A stretch of DNA of 14,625 nucleotides from Solirubrobacteraceae bacterium (GCA_024710825.1 JANJUA010000325.1:1-14625); one strand, 5' to 3'. Positions 1 through 6,454 are shown, numbered from the stretch's first letter. Numbers and translations are program-made. The notes: generated by a model not told the origin, from the letters alone.

Positions 1-1286
1 TGGGCGGGACCCTCGCGGGCGTGCTGGTGGCGGGGGCGACGGGCGTCCTGGCGGTGGCGCTGAGGGGCGACCCGGTCGCCGGGTGGCTCGTCGACCGGGT
101 CCCGGGGCTGCGCTCGGGCGCGCTGCTGGGCTCGCTCGTGCTGCTGCTGGCGCCGAGCGTGCTGCTTGGCATGACCAGCCCGGTGGCGGCGCGGCTGGCG
201 ATCTCCGATGTCGCGGTCAGCGGCCGGCGGGCCGGGGACGTCTATGCGGCGGGCAGCCTCGGGTCGATCGCGGGCGCGCTGGGGGCGACGTTCTGGCTCA
301 TCGAGGCCCTGGGGACGAGGGGGGTCCTGGCGGGGGCGGCGGCGGCCGTGGCGGTGCCGGCGGCGACGGTCGCCGTGCTGGGCGCCGGCGAGGCCGGCGC
401 GGGTGCGGGTGCTCGCGTGCGCGCGGCGGCCGTTGCGATCTGCGTGGCGGCGGTCGCGGTGGCGCTCGCGATCGACGGCACGGCGCTCGGCGGCGAGGAG
501 GTGGTCGAGGAGCGCGACACCGAGTACGCGCACCTGCGCGTGATCGACGACGGCGGCGTGCGGACGCTGTGGATCGGGGCGCTGCGCCACTCCGCGCAGC
601 GCCTGGACGACCCCGACCGGCTCGTGTTCACCTACACGCGGGCGATGCAGCGCGCGCTGTGCGCGGTCCGCGGAGCGATCTCGGACGTGGCGATGATCGG
701 GGTGGGGGGAGGGTCGATGGTGCGGTCGGTGCGGGCGGTGCAGCCGTCCGCGGCGATCGCCGCCGTGGACGTCGACCCGGGCGTGATCGAGGTCGCGCAC
801 CGCTGGTTCGGCCCGCCGCGCGAGGGGGTGGAGTACGTCGTGGCGGACGGGCGGCGCTTCCTGGCGGGGGAGGGGGTCGACTACGACCTCGTGCTGCTCG
901 ACGCCTACGGCAGCGAGCACGTCCCGCCGCACCTGCTGACGCGCGAGTTCTTCGCCGAGGCGGCCGCGCGGGTGGCGTCCGGCGGGGCTCTGGCGCTCAA
1001 CCTGATCGCGGCGCCGGAGGGCGATCTGGCCCGCGACGTCGCGACGACGATGCGGACGGCGTTCGGGCGGGTCGACGTCTACGACGCGGCGCCCGGCGGC
1101 GACGGCTCGCGCGTGCGCAACCTGATCCTCGTCGCGGGGGAGGACCCGTCGCTGGACGTCCGCTGCCTGCGCGACGTCGAGCGCGTGCTCCGGCTGCCGG
1201 CGGGCTCGCTGGGCGAGGAGACGGTGCCGGTGCAGCCGGGCCGGCCGCTGACCGACGACCGCCCTCCGGTGCTGGCCGGAGGCTGA
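1..1286 (+). CDS. Membrane protein fused to spermidine synthase-like domain (5' partial)
   Basis: The frame is already open at base 3 and encodes membrane-like sequence, so the gene starts upstream; the GTG at 21 is probably internal. The N-terminal part has about five hydrophobic segments, ending near residue 155 counted from base 21. A Rossmann methyltransferase-type domain follows, like polyamine aminopropyltransferases: a glycine-rich loop (MIGVGGGSMV), an acidic ribose-binding strand end (AVDVDPGVIEVA), VVADGRRFL, and VLLDAYGSEHVPPHLLTREF. This is the layout of fused transporter-like/spermidine synthase proteins. In classical SpeE the catalytic loop reads roughly D-x-T-D-P; here it reads DAYGSEHVP, so the catalytic aspartate of that motif is not evident and true spermidine synthase activity is doubtful. 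The protein ends in the PLTDDRPPV tail common in these homologues. It stands alone on its strand and converges on the zinc-ribbon operon. The family is fairly sure, the reaction unknown. Confidence 0.85.
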   Translation, partial: GGTLAGVLVAGATGVLAVALRGDPVAGWLVDRVPGLRSGALLGSLVLLLAPSVLLGMTSPVAARLAISDVAVSGRRAGDVYAAGSLGSIAGALGATFWLIEALGTRGVLAGAAAAVAVPAATVAVLGAGEAGAGAGARVRAAAVAICVAAVAVALAIDGTALGGEEVVEERDTEYAHLRVIDDGGVRTLWIGALRHSAQRLDDPDRLVFTYTRAMQRALCAVRGAISDVAMIGVGGGSMVRSVRAVQPSAAIAAVDVDPGVIEVAHRWFGPPREGVEYVVADGRRFLAGEGVDYDLVLLDAYGSEHVPPHLLTREFFAEAAARVASGGALALNLIAAPEGDLARDVATTMRTAFGRVDVYDAAPGGDGSRVRNLILVAGEDPSLDVRCLRDVERVLRLPAGSLGEETVPVQPGRPLTDDRPPVLAGG

Positions 1287-1333
1287 AGTGTCGCCGCGGG
1301 ATGTGGCAGAGACGCGACCGGCGCGATCCGTCG

Positions 1334-1380
1334 ACGAGATGCGAGTTCCGTCGATCTGTCCGACGTAAATCGCATCTCGT
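1334..1380. repeat. 47-nt near-perfect inverted repeat (hairpin) between convergent genes
   Basis: Arms ACGAGATGCGA (1334-1344) and TCGCATCTCGT (1370-1380) are exact reverse complements over 11 bp. Inside them 1346-1347 pairs with 1367-1368, and CGTCG (1349-1353) pairs with CGACG (1361-1365). That gives 18 pairs out of 20 stem positions around a 7-nt loop (1354-1360). It is less GC-rich than its surroundings, lies between two convergent genes, and has no T-run on either side. It could be a bidirectional transcription end without a U-tract or a REP-like dispersed palindrome. No second copy was seen in this window. Confidence 0.7.
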
Positions 1381-1384
1381 GGGG

Positions 1385-1400
1385 CGCGAGGCGCCTCGCG
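1385..1400. repeat. 16-bp perfect palindrome, convergent gap
   Basis: CGCGAGGC followed directly by GCCTCGCG is self-complementary over 16 bp with no spacer. It sits 4 bp beyond the 47-nt hairpin and 38 bp past the stop codon of the membrane zinc-ribbon gene. As DNA it could bind a dimeric protein; as RNA it could only form a short hairpin. It may belong to the same termination or repeat unit as the hairpin. Confidence 0.5.
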
Positions 1401-1438
1401 ACGCGGACCCGCGCTCTGAACGCCGGGGCGCGTGGCGG

Positions 1439-1867
1439 CTACGGGAGCGGCGGTGCGGCGCCGGGATCGGCGCTCTCGTCGGCGGGCGGCCCGGCGCCTT
1501 CGTCGGCCGGCGGCGTGGCGGCGGGGGGCGGGGTGACCGCGGCGGGCGGGGCGGCGGTCGGTGCGGTCGTGGCCGTCGTCGGGGCCGACATGGCGGCCCG
1601 GACGTCGGCGTCGTTGTCGGTCAGCGTGACGAAGGCCCACGCGAGCGCCGTGCCGCACAGCGCGACGACCACGGCGACGAGCGCGATCGGCAGGCGCCAG
1701 CTCGGCGGCGGGGCGATGACCGTGCGGGCCGCCGTCCCGCACTCCAGGCACCACTCCTGGCCGCCCGCCAGCTCGATGCCGCAGCGCGGGCAGCGCGCCG
1801 GCGAGGCCGGCTCCCGGGCGGGGGCCGCCTGGTCCTCGGTCGACTGGGCGGGCTCTTGCGCGCTCAC
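1439..1867 (-). CDS. Membrane-anchored zinc-ribbon protein with Ala/Pro-rich tail
   Basis: 142 aa. A disordered N-terminus precedes a zinc ribbon with CPRCG (C26, C29) and CLECG (C40, C43), then one hydrophobic helix at about 58-80, then a low-complexity Thr/Ala/Pro/Glu tail to the end. With the zinc ribbon expected in the cytoplasm, the tail would lie outside the membrane. The GTG start at 1867 overlaps the stop of the upstream zinc-ribbon gene (GTGA, 1864-1867), so the two are probably translationally coupled. No enzymatic domain is visible and the function is unknown. It could be a sensor, a scaffold or an accessory of the glycosyltransferase encoded first in the operon. The start is well supported by the overlap, and the codon bias fits its neighbours. 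Confidence 0.8.
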   Translation of the reverse strand: MSAQEPAQSTEDQAAPAREPASPARCPRCGIELAGGQEWCLECGTAARTVIAPPPSWRLPIALVAVVVALCGTALAWAFVTLTDNDADVRAAMSAPTTATTAPTAAPPAAVTPPPAATPPADEGAGPPADESADPGAAPPLP

Positions 1868-2721
1868 TGGCTCGTGGCGGGGCGCTCGTCCTCGAGGGCC
1901 GCATGCTCGGGCGGGGAGGGTTCGGCGTTCCCGGGCGTGGGCGGCGTCGAGTCCTCATGGGCTTCGCTGGACGCGGGCGCGGGCGGCGTGGCGCCCTCGG
2001 GCGGGTGAGGTGCGGCCTGCTCGGCCTGCGGTGCCGGCAGGTGCCACCTCGTCGCGGTCGGCGGATGCTCGTCGGCCGCGGGGTCGGCGCCCGACGTGGT
2101 CGGCGCGGTCGGCATCGCGGCGCCCTTCCCGAGAGGCAGGCCGCAGCTGGAGCAGAAGCGGGCGTCGCTGGCGCGCAGGGCGCCGCAGCGTGGGCAGCTC
2201 GCGAGGCCGGGCTCGCGCAGGACCGTCACGTCGTCGGGCGCGTCGAGCGCGTCGGCGAGGGCGCGCATCTCGCCGTCGAGCACGCTGAGGGCGCCGAGCT
2301 TCTGCTCGACGAGGTCGCCGCGGTCGCGGCCGAAGCGGTGCAGGTCGAAGACGAGGCCGCCCAGGTCGCGCAGCGCGACCTCGCGCGCCCGACGGACGTA
2401 GCGCAGGCGGCGCCGCAGCCGGCCGCGCGCGAGGAAGCCGGGATCGCGGTCGGGCCGTTCGGAGGCGCCGGGCTCCCCGGCGGGCGGGGGAGCCGCCGGG
2501 TCGCCGGAGGCGGCGGTGGGGTCTTCCGCGACGACGGAGCCGACGGGCACGGGGGCCGAGGACGGACCCGCGGCCGCGGAGCCCTCCGACTCGGCGGGCT
2601 CTCGGACGACCGTGACCTCCGTCGTCTCGCCCGCGGGCAGGATCTCCGTCGCCTCGGCGGGCGCGGGCTCGTCGCCGCTGTTGCGGCGCAGGCGCGAGAA
2701 GGGACCCGGCATCTTGGACAC
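1864..2721 (-). CDS. Zinc-ribbon protein with basic helical core and disordered flanks
   Basis: 285 aa. Residues 1-93 are Ala/Pro/Glu-rich and probably disordered. Residues about 94-165 form the conserved-looking core, strongly basic at first (FLARGRLRRRLRYVRRAREV), then an amphipathic stretch (VEQKLGALSVLDGEMRALAD) that could form a short coiled coil. A zinc ribbon follows with C176, C179, C190 and C193 (CPRCG, CSSCG). The rest is a Pro/Ala/Glu tail. No signal peptide or membrane helix is seen, so it is probably cytoplasmic. The given start is the GTG at 2721; an ATG three codons in (2712) is equally possible. It begins 18 bp after the glycosyltransferase gene and overlaps the next zinc-ribbon gene by 4 bp. 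I cannot assign a function; nucleic-acid or protein binding is a guess from the basic core and zinc ribbon. Confidence 0.8.
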   Translation of the reverse strand: MSKMPGPFSRLRRNSGDEPAPAEATEILPAGETTEVTVVREPAESEGSAAAGPSSAPVPVGSVVAEDPTAASGDPAAPPPAGEPGASERPDRDPGFLARGRLRRRLRYVRRAREVALRDLGGLVFDLHRFGRDRGDLVEQKLGALSVLDGEMRALADALDAPDDVTVLREPGLASCPRCGALRASDARFCSSCGLPLGKGAAMPTAPTTSGADPAADEHPPTATRWHLPAPQAEQAAPHPPEGATPPAPASSEAHEDSTPPTPGNAEPSPPEHAALEDERPATSQ

Positions 2722-2739
2722 CCTAGAACGATGCTCGGC

Positions 2740-3654
2740 TCAGGAAGCTGCGGTGATCTCGGCCCACGCGGCGGCCACGCGCGCCGCCATCGCGTCCGTG
2801 CTCCAGCGCTCCGCGCGCGCCCGGCCGTCCACGCGCCGGTCCTCGGCGGCCAGCAGCGCCGCCAGCGCGGCGCCCCAGGCCGCGCGGTCGTAGTGCGCGC
2901 AGAGGGCGCCTTCGATGCCGTCGAGCGCCTCGGGATGCACGCCCACGGGCGTGGCGAGCACGGGGATGTCGCAGGCGAGCGCCTCGAGCACGGCGTTGCC
3001 GAAGCCCTCCGCGTCGGAGGGCACGAGCACCGCGCTCGCGGCGTTGACCCACAGCGGCATCTCCTCGGGCGCGACGGCGCCCAGGGTGACGAGCCGCACC
3101 CCGGCGTCCGCGGCCAGCTCGCGGGCGCGGTCGGCGCGCTTGATCGGGCGCGCCGGGTCGGAGGGCAGCAGCAGCAGCGGCTCGCTCGGCTCCAGGCCCA
3201 GGCGGGCGCGCGCCTGCGCACGCGGCACGGGGCGGAACCGGGATAGGCTGATGCCGCAGGGGAGGACCCGTGTCCCGGGGCGGCCGAGCTCCCGGGCCAG
3301 CGACTCCGACACGGCCGCGACGAGGTCGTAGCGCGGCAGCACCGCCCGGGTGAGCCGACCGCTGCGGGGATGGCGGACGTCCGTGCCGTGCAGCGTGATC
3401 GCGCGGGCGGCCCCGCGGACGGCCAGCGCCGGGTATCCCGTGAGGCCGAAGTGGGCGTGGACGACGTCGTAGCCGCGGCGGCCGCGCAGCGCGCGGGCGA
3501 GCTCGACGTAGCCCCCCGCGCCGGGCCGGCCCTCGACGAGGTCGACGGCGAGGCCGTCGCGCCGGCGCAGCGCGTCGACCTGGTCGCGCACGAACACCCC
3601 GCGGCCCGGGTGCCCGGCGTCCGGGCGCATGTTCGAGACGACGAGGGCGCGCAT
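2740..3654 (-). CDS. GT4-family (group 1) glycosyltransferase
   Basis: 304 aa, a little shorter than typical GT4 enzymes, with a GT-B fold. The N-terminal domain opens with MRALVVSNMRPDAGHPGRG and contains VVHAHFGLTGYPAL and ITLHGTDVRH, features of the acceptor-side half. The interdomain segment LPCGISLSRF (131-140) precedes the nucleotide-sugar domain, where the EX7E signature is E216-E224 (EGFGNAVLE) followed by PVLATPVGVHPEAL. R169 and K172 lie where GT4 enzymes place their phosphate-contacting basic residues. It should transfer a sugar from an activated donor with retention of configuration; donor and acceptor cannot be read from sequence. No membrane helix is present. It is first in a - strand operon with two zinc-ribbon genes and divergent from the pilin-like gene, so an envelope or appendage glycan is a fair guess, not a demonstrated role. 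The start is the ATG at 3654. Confidence 0.9.
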   Translation of the reverse strand: MRALVVSNMRPDAGHPGRGVFVRDQVDALRRRDGLAVDLVEGRPGAGGYVELARALRGRRGYDVVHAHFGLTGYPALAVRGAARAITLHGTDVRHPRSGRLTRAVLPRYDLVAAVSESLARELGRPGTRVLPCGISLSRFRPVPRAQARARLGLEPSEPLLLLPSDPARPIKRADRARELAADAGVRLVTLGAVAPEEMPLWVNAASAVLVPSDAEGFGNAVLEALACDIPVLATPVGVHPEALDGIEGALCAHYDRAAWGAALAALLAAEDRRVDGRARAERWSTDAMAARVAAAWAEITAAS

Positions 3655-3727
3655 GTGGGCGTAAGAAGTAACGGACGGGTGTGGATCGGTGACGCGCGGC
3701 CGGTGAGCATCGGCCCCGGTTCGAGTG

Positions 3728-3734
3728 AAAGGAG
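3728..3734 (+). promoter_or_regulatory. Ribosome binding site of the pilin-like gene
   Basis: AAAGGAG, six bases before the ATG at 3741. It is one of the few strong Shine-Dalgarno sequences in the window, which fits an abundantly made small structural protein. Confidence 0.75.
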
Positions 3735-3740
3735 ACCACG

Positions 3741-3935
3741 ATGGTCTACCGGCTGTGGATGGGGCTGCGCCAGGAGCGCGGCCAGGGGACGGTGGAGTAC
3801 GTCGGGCTGATCCTGCTGATCGCGGGGCTGATCGCGGGCGTCGTCGCCTACGGCGGCGGCGTGGACGGCGGGGAGATCGGCGGGGCGGTGCTCGACAAGC
3901 TGAAGAGCTCGATCGAGGGAATCAAGGGGAAGTAG
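3741..3935 (+). CDS. Flp-like type IVb pilin precursor (lone)
   Basis: 64 aa. A short basic leader ends in RQERG (G14), followed by QGTVEY and then a long hydrophobic helix to about residue 41. This matches the class III/type IVb signal: prepilin peptidase cleaves after the Gly, leaving Glu at position +5 and Tyr at +6 of the mature protein, as in Flp pilins. The mature peptide would have about 50 residues, with a Gly-rich linker and a short amphipathic, Lys-rich C-terminal helix. A strong ribosome binding site precedes the ATG. No tadA/B/C ATPase, platform or peptidase gene is in the window, so any assembly machine must be elsewhere. It is divergent from the glycosyltransferase and 39 bp upstream of rph. 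Assignment as pilin-like is good. Whether it forms a filament or is a pseudopilin or small membrane protein is open. Confidence 0.8.
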   Translation: MVYRLWMGLRQERGQGTVEYVGLILLIAGLIAGVVAYGGGVDGGEIGGAVLDKLKSSIEGIKGK

Positions 3936-3940
3936 CCCGA

Positions 3941-4002
3941 GGCCGCGGTCGGAGACCTGGGAACATGCCGACGCATGACTTCCCGGTCCTACGACCGCGG
4001 CC
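3941..4002 (+). promoter_or_regulatory. Inverted repeat enclosing the rph start codon
   Basis: GGCCGCGGTCG (3941-3951) and CGACCGCGGCC (3992-4002) are exact 11-bp reverse complements. The 40-nt loop contains the rph ATG at 3975. In RNA the stem would enclose the translation start, and rph has no good Shine-Dalgarno of its own. It might tune rph translation or end the pilin transcript. The pairing is read directly from sequence; the role is inferred. Confidence 0.45.
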
Positions 4003-4703
4003 CCGACGGGCTGCGCCCGACGCGCATCGACCCCGGCTTCGTGCCCTCCGCCACGGGATCCGCGCTCATCACCCAGGGCGAGACGCGGGTGATCTGCACC
4101 GCGTCCGTCGACGAGTCCGTCCCGCGCTGGATGGCCGGCCGCGGCACCGGCTGGGTCACGGCCGAGTACGGCATGCTGCCCGCCTCCACCGGCGACCGCA
4201 AGCAGCGCGACGTGACGAAGGGCCGGCCCGACGGCCGCACGGTGGAGATCCAGCGCCTCATCGGCCGATCGCTGCGCGGCGTGGTCGACTTCGCCGCCCT
4301 CGGCGAGCGCACCGTGTGGCTGGACTGCGACGTCCTGACCGCCGACGGCGGCACCCGCTGCGCCTCGATCACCGGCGCCTACGTGGCGCTCGACCTCGCC
4401 TGCCGGCGCCTCGTCGCCGAGGGCAAGCTCGAGCGCAGCCCGCTGACGACCACGGTCGCCGCGGTCTCGTGCGGGGTCGTCGACGGTACGCCCGTGCTCG
4501 ACCTCGACTACCGCGAGGACTCCACGGCCGAGGTCGATGCCAACGTCGTGATGACCGGCGACGGAGGGCTCGTCGAGGTCCAGGCCACCGCGGAGCGCAC
4601 GCCGCTGTCGCGCGCGCACCTCGACGACCTGCTCGCGCTGGCGGCGATCGGCATCGAGGCGCTGCGCTCCGAGCAGGAGCAGGCGGTCGCGCGGGCCGCG
4701 TGA
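3975..4703 (+). CDS. rph: Ribonuclease PH
   Basis: 242 aa, close to the usual 240. It is a phosphate-dependent 3'-to-5' exoribonuclease that trims tRNA 3' ends and works as a ring of dimers in the cytoplasm. Family blocks are clear in order: ITQGETRVICTASVDESVPR, GWVTAEYGMLP (59-69), RTVEIQRLIGRSLR (88-101, with the phosphate-contacting Arg88), DCDVLTADGGTRCASITGAY and DLDYREDSTAEVDANVVM. The last contains D176 and D182, the acidic positions needed for catalysis. The N-terminus departs from the usual R-x-D-G-R opening and reads YDRGPDGLRPTRIDPGF. The ATG at 3975 is the only start in frame after the pilin stop and lacks a good ribosome binding site. It overlaps rdgB by four bases (GTGA), the common rph-rdgB pairing. 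Confidence 0.95.
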   Translation: MTSRSYDRGPDGLRPTRIDPGFVPSATGSALITQGETRVICTASVDESVPRWMAGRGTGWVTAEYGMLPASTGDRKQRDVTKGRPDGRTVEIQRLIGRSLRGVVDFAALGERTVWLDCDVLTADGGTRCASITGAYVALDLACRRLVAEGKLERSPLTTTVAAVSCGVVDGTPVLDLDYREDSTAEVDANVVMTGDGGLVEVQATAERTPLSRAHLDDLLALAAIGIEALRSEQEQAVARAA

Positions 4704-5272
4704 CCGTGCGCCTGCTGCTCGCCACCCGCAACGACCACAAGGTCCGCGAGCTGAACGGGCTGCTGGCGCCCCACGGCGTCGACCCGCTGCCCGGCGACGT
4801 CGAGCTGCCGCCCGAGACCGGCACGACGTTCGCCGAGAACGCGCTCGGCAAGGCCCGCGCCGCCGCCGCGGCGACCGGCCGCACGGCGATCGCCGACGAC
4901 TCCGGCATCGAGTCCGCCGCGCTGGGCGGCGCCCCCGGCGTCCGCTCGGCCCGCTACGCCGGCGAGGACGCCACCGACGAGGAGAACCTCGCCAAGCTGC
5001 TGCGCGAGGCGCCCTCCGGCAGCCCGCTGGCGTACGTGTGCGCGCTCGCGTACGTCGACCCCCGCGCCGGCGTCGAGCGCGTCTTCGAGGGCCGCTGCAC
5101 CGGCACGCTCGCCGCCGAGCCGCGCGGCGCGGGCGGCTTCGGCTACGACCCCGCGTTCGTCCCCGACGAGCACCCCGGCCGCACCATGGCCGAGCTGACG
5201 CCGGCCGAGAAGGACGCCGTCAGCCACCGCGGCCGCGCGGTCGGGCTCCTGCGGGCATGGCTCGCCGGCTGA
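4700..5272 (+). CDS. rdgB: dITP/XTP pyrophosphatase (RdgB/HAM1)
   Basis: 190 aa, normal for the family. It hydrolyses non-canonical purine triphosphates such as dITP and XTP to the monophosphate and pyrophosphate, keeping them out of nucleic acids. Visible signatures are LLATRNDHKVREL (N-terminal nucleotide loop with K14), TFAENALGKA, ADDSGIES (D67, D68; metal and base region), GFGYDPAFVP (146-155) and SHRGRA (175-180). The GTG at 4700 overlaps the rph stop (GTGA). A second in-frame GTG at 4706 would shorten the protein by two residues. The 3' end overlaps the cation exporter gene by 16 bp. An XTP-cleaning enzyme is functionally apt near guaB3, but that gene lies 4 kb away in another operon. 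Confidence 0.95.
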   Translation: MTVRLLLATRNDHKVRELNGLLAPHGVDPLPGDVELPPETGTTFAENALGKARAAAAATGRTAIADDSGIESAALGGAPGVRSARYAGEDATDEENLAKLLREAPSGSPLAYVCALAYVDPRAGVERVFEGRCTGTLAAEPRGAGGFGYDPAFVPDEHPGRTMAELTPAEKDAVSHRGRAVGLLRAWLAG

Positions 5273-6183
5273 CCGAGGAGGAGGACGGCTTCGGGCCCGT
5301 CAAGCGCCGCGCCGCGGCGCTGTCGGTCGCCTCCAACTTCCTGCTCATCCTGCTGAAGTTCGTGGCGGGGATCGTCACGGGCTCGGTCGCGCTGCTGGCC
5401 GAGGCGATGCAGTCGGTGATCGACCTCGTCGCCTCGGTGATCGCCTACGTCAGCGTCCGCAAGGCGGACGAGCCGGCCGACGCCAACCACCCGTACGGCC
5501 ACGAGAAGATCGAGAACCTCGCCGCGGCGATCGAGGGGGTGCTGATCCTCGTCGGCTCGGCGGTGATCGCGTTCGAGGCCGTCCGCCGACTCGTCGACGG
5601 CGGGGAGATCCAGCACCTCCGCTTCGGGATCGCGATCATCGCGATCACGATCGTCGTCAACCTCACGGTCTCGGCGCTGCTCCAGCGGCGCGCGGACGAG
5701 ACCGGCTCGCCCGCGCTCGAGGGCGACGCCGCCCACCTGCGCACCGACGCCATCTCCTCGATCGGTGTGCTCGTCGGCCTCGTCCTCGTCGAGCTCACCG
5801 ACGCCGCCTGGCTGGACCCGGTCGTCGCGCTGCTCGTCGCGGGCGCGATCGTCGGGACCGGCGTCCGGCTCGTGCTGCGCTCAGGCCGGGTGCTCGTCGA
5901 CGAGGCGCTCCCGGACGACGAGCTCACGGAGATCCGCGCCGCGGTGGCCGCGTTCGGCCCGCGCGGCGTCGTCGGCTTCCACAAGCTGCGCGCCCGCCAC
6001 GCGGGCGCGCGGCACCTGGTCGACATGCACGTCCAGTTCCGCTCGGGCGCCACCCTGGAGGAGGCTCACGCGACCGCGCACGAGCTGCAGGACGAGATCC
6101 GTCGGCGCCTCGGCGACGCCGACGTGCTCATCCACATCGAGCCCTCGAGCCGCACCACCCCGGGGCCCGAGATCGACGGCTGA
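5257..6183 (+). CDS. Cation diffusion facilitator (CDF) family metal exporter
   Basis: 308 aa with about six membrane helices (roughly 23-43, 46-66, 88-109, 122-142, 166-181, 187-207) and a cytoplasmic C-terminal domain. The HPYGHEKIENLAA motif (78-90) and the second intramembrane site H160-x3-D164 (HLRTD) are typical of CDF metal/proton antiporters. In the first site the usual His/Asp/Glu position is Gln: AMQSVID, giving Q52-x3-D56. The C-terminal domain keeps likely regulatory-site residues H242, H258, H271 and H293, ending IHIEP with Glu where Zn exporters such as FieF have Asp. It should export a divalent metal, but Zn, Fe, Mn or Co cannot be chosen from sequence. The ATG at 5257 lies inside the end of rdgB (16-bp overlap), and later in-frame starts would cut into helix 1. 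It is the last gene of the rph operon. Confidence 0.93.
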   Translation: MARRLTEEEDGFGPVKRRAAALSVASNFLLILLKFVAGIVTGSVALLAEAMQSVIDLVASVIAYVSVRKADEPADANHPYGHEKIENLAAAIEGVLILVGSAVIAFEAVRRLVDGGEIQHLRFGIAIIAITIVVNLTVSALLQRRADETGSPALEGDAAHLRTDAISSIGVLVGLVLVELTDAAWLDPVVALLVAGAIVGTGVRLVLRSGRVLVDEALPDDELTEIRAAVAAFGPRGVVGFHKLRARHAGARHLVDMHVQFRSGATLEEAHATAHELQDEIRRRLGDADVLIHIEPSSRTTPGPEIDG

Positions 6184-6192
6184 GCCCGTCCT

Positions 6193-6333
6193 TCAGCGCA
6201 GGTTGATGGCCGCCGAGAGGGCGACGACGAACGAGAGCACGCCATAGCCCGTGTAGCCTTCGAGCAGCACGATCACGCCGGTCAGGACGGCGACGGCGAC
6301 GGTGACGAGCCAGGCGATTCGGGGTAGGGGCAC
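6193..6333 (-). CDS. Small two-helix membrane protein, unknown function
   Basis: 46 aa from the GTG at 6333: a short basic start (PLPRIAW), a hydrophobic helix (LVTVAVAVLTGVIVLLEG), a tight YTGYG turn, then a second helix (VLSFVVALSAAINLR). A longer reading from 6429 adds 32 Arg-rich residues unlike the rest and is less likely. CACAAT, a moderate -10 match, lies six bases before the GTG, the same spacing seen before guaB3 and ftsH. The gene converges on the cation exporter, with nine bases between the stop codons. The YTGYG turn looks conserved in style, but I recognise no named family. The product is probably a real small integral membrane protein; the start is less sure. Confidence 0.6.
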   Translation of the reverse strand: MPLPRIAWLVTVAVAVLTGVIVLLEGYTGYGVLSFVVALSAAINLR

Positions 6334-6454
6334 CGGTCCATTGTGCTGCTCCAGCGCGGCAGCCGTCCGGCGGGGGCGACACAATCGCCGCCGCGAAACC
6401 CGCAAAGAGCGCGAAAACCGCGCTGCCATCGAGTAAAGCGTCCGTAGCCACTGT

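Noticed and set aside
83..2008. 641-codon + strand open frame running past the spermidine synthase-like gene
   Set aside because: Almost entirely Arg/Gly/Ala, out of frame with a clear gene, and it runs through the hairpin gap and antisense to the zinc-ribbon genes.
2265..2274. Possible second copy of the hairpin arm (CGCATCTCG-like)
   Set aside because: It matches only part of one arm, lies inside a zinc-ribbon coding sequence and has no partner arm nearby.
3965..3967. Alternative ATG start for rph or a small upstream ORF
   Set aside because: It is out of frame with rph and has no early stop; the resulting peptide is an Arg/Pro-rich shadow.
2226..4619. 797-codon - strand open frame across the glycosyltransferase, pilin and rph region
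   Set aside because: It overlaps well-supported genes in other frames and shows only Arg/Pro/Ala/Ser-rich filler.
6334..6429. N-terminal extension of the small membrane protein to 78 aa
   Set aside because: The added 32 residues are Arg-rich and unlike a membrane leader, and the GTG at 6333 has a -10-like hexamer at a spacing seen elsewhere in the window.
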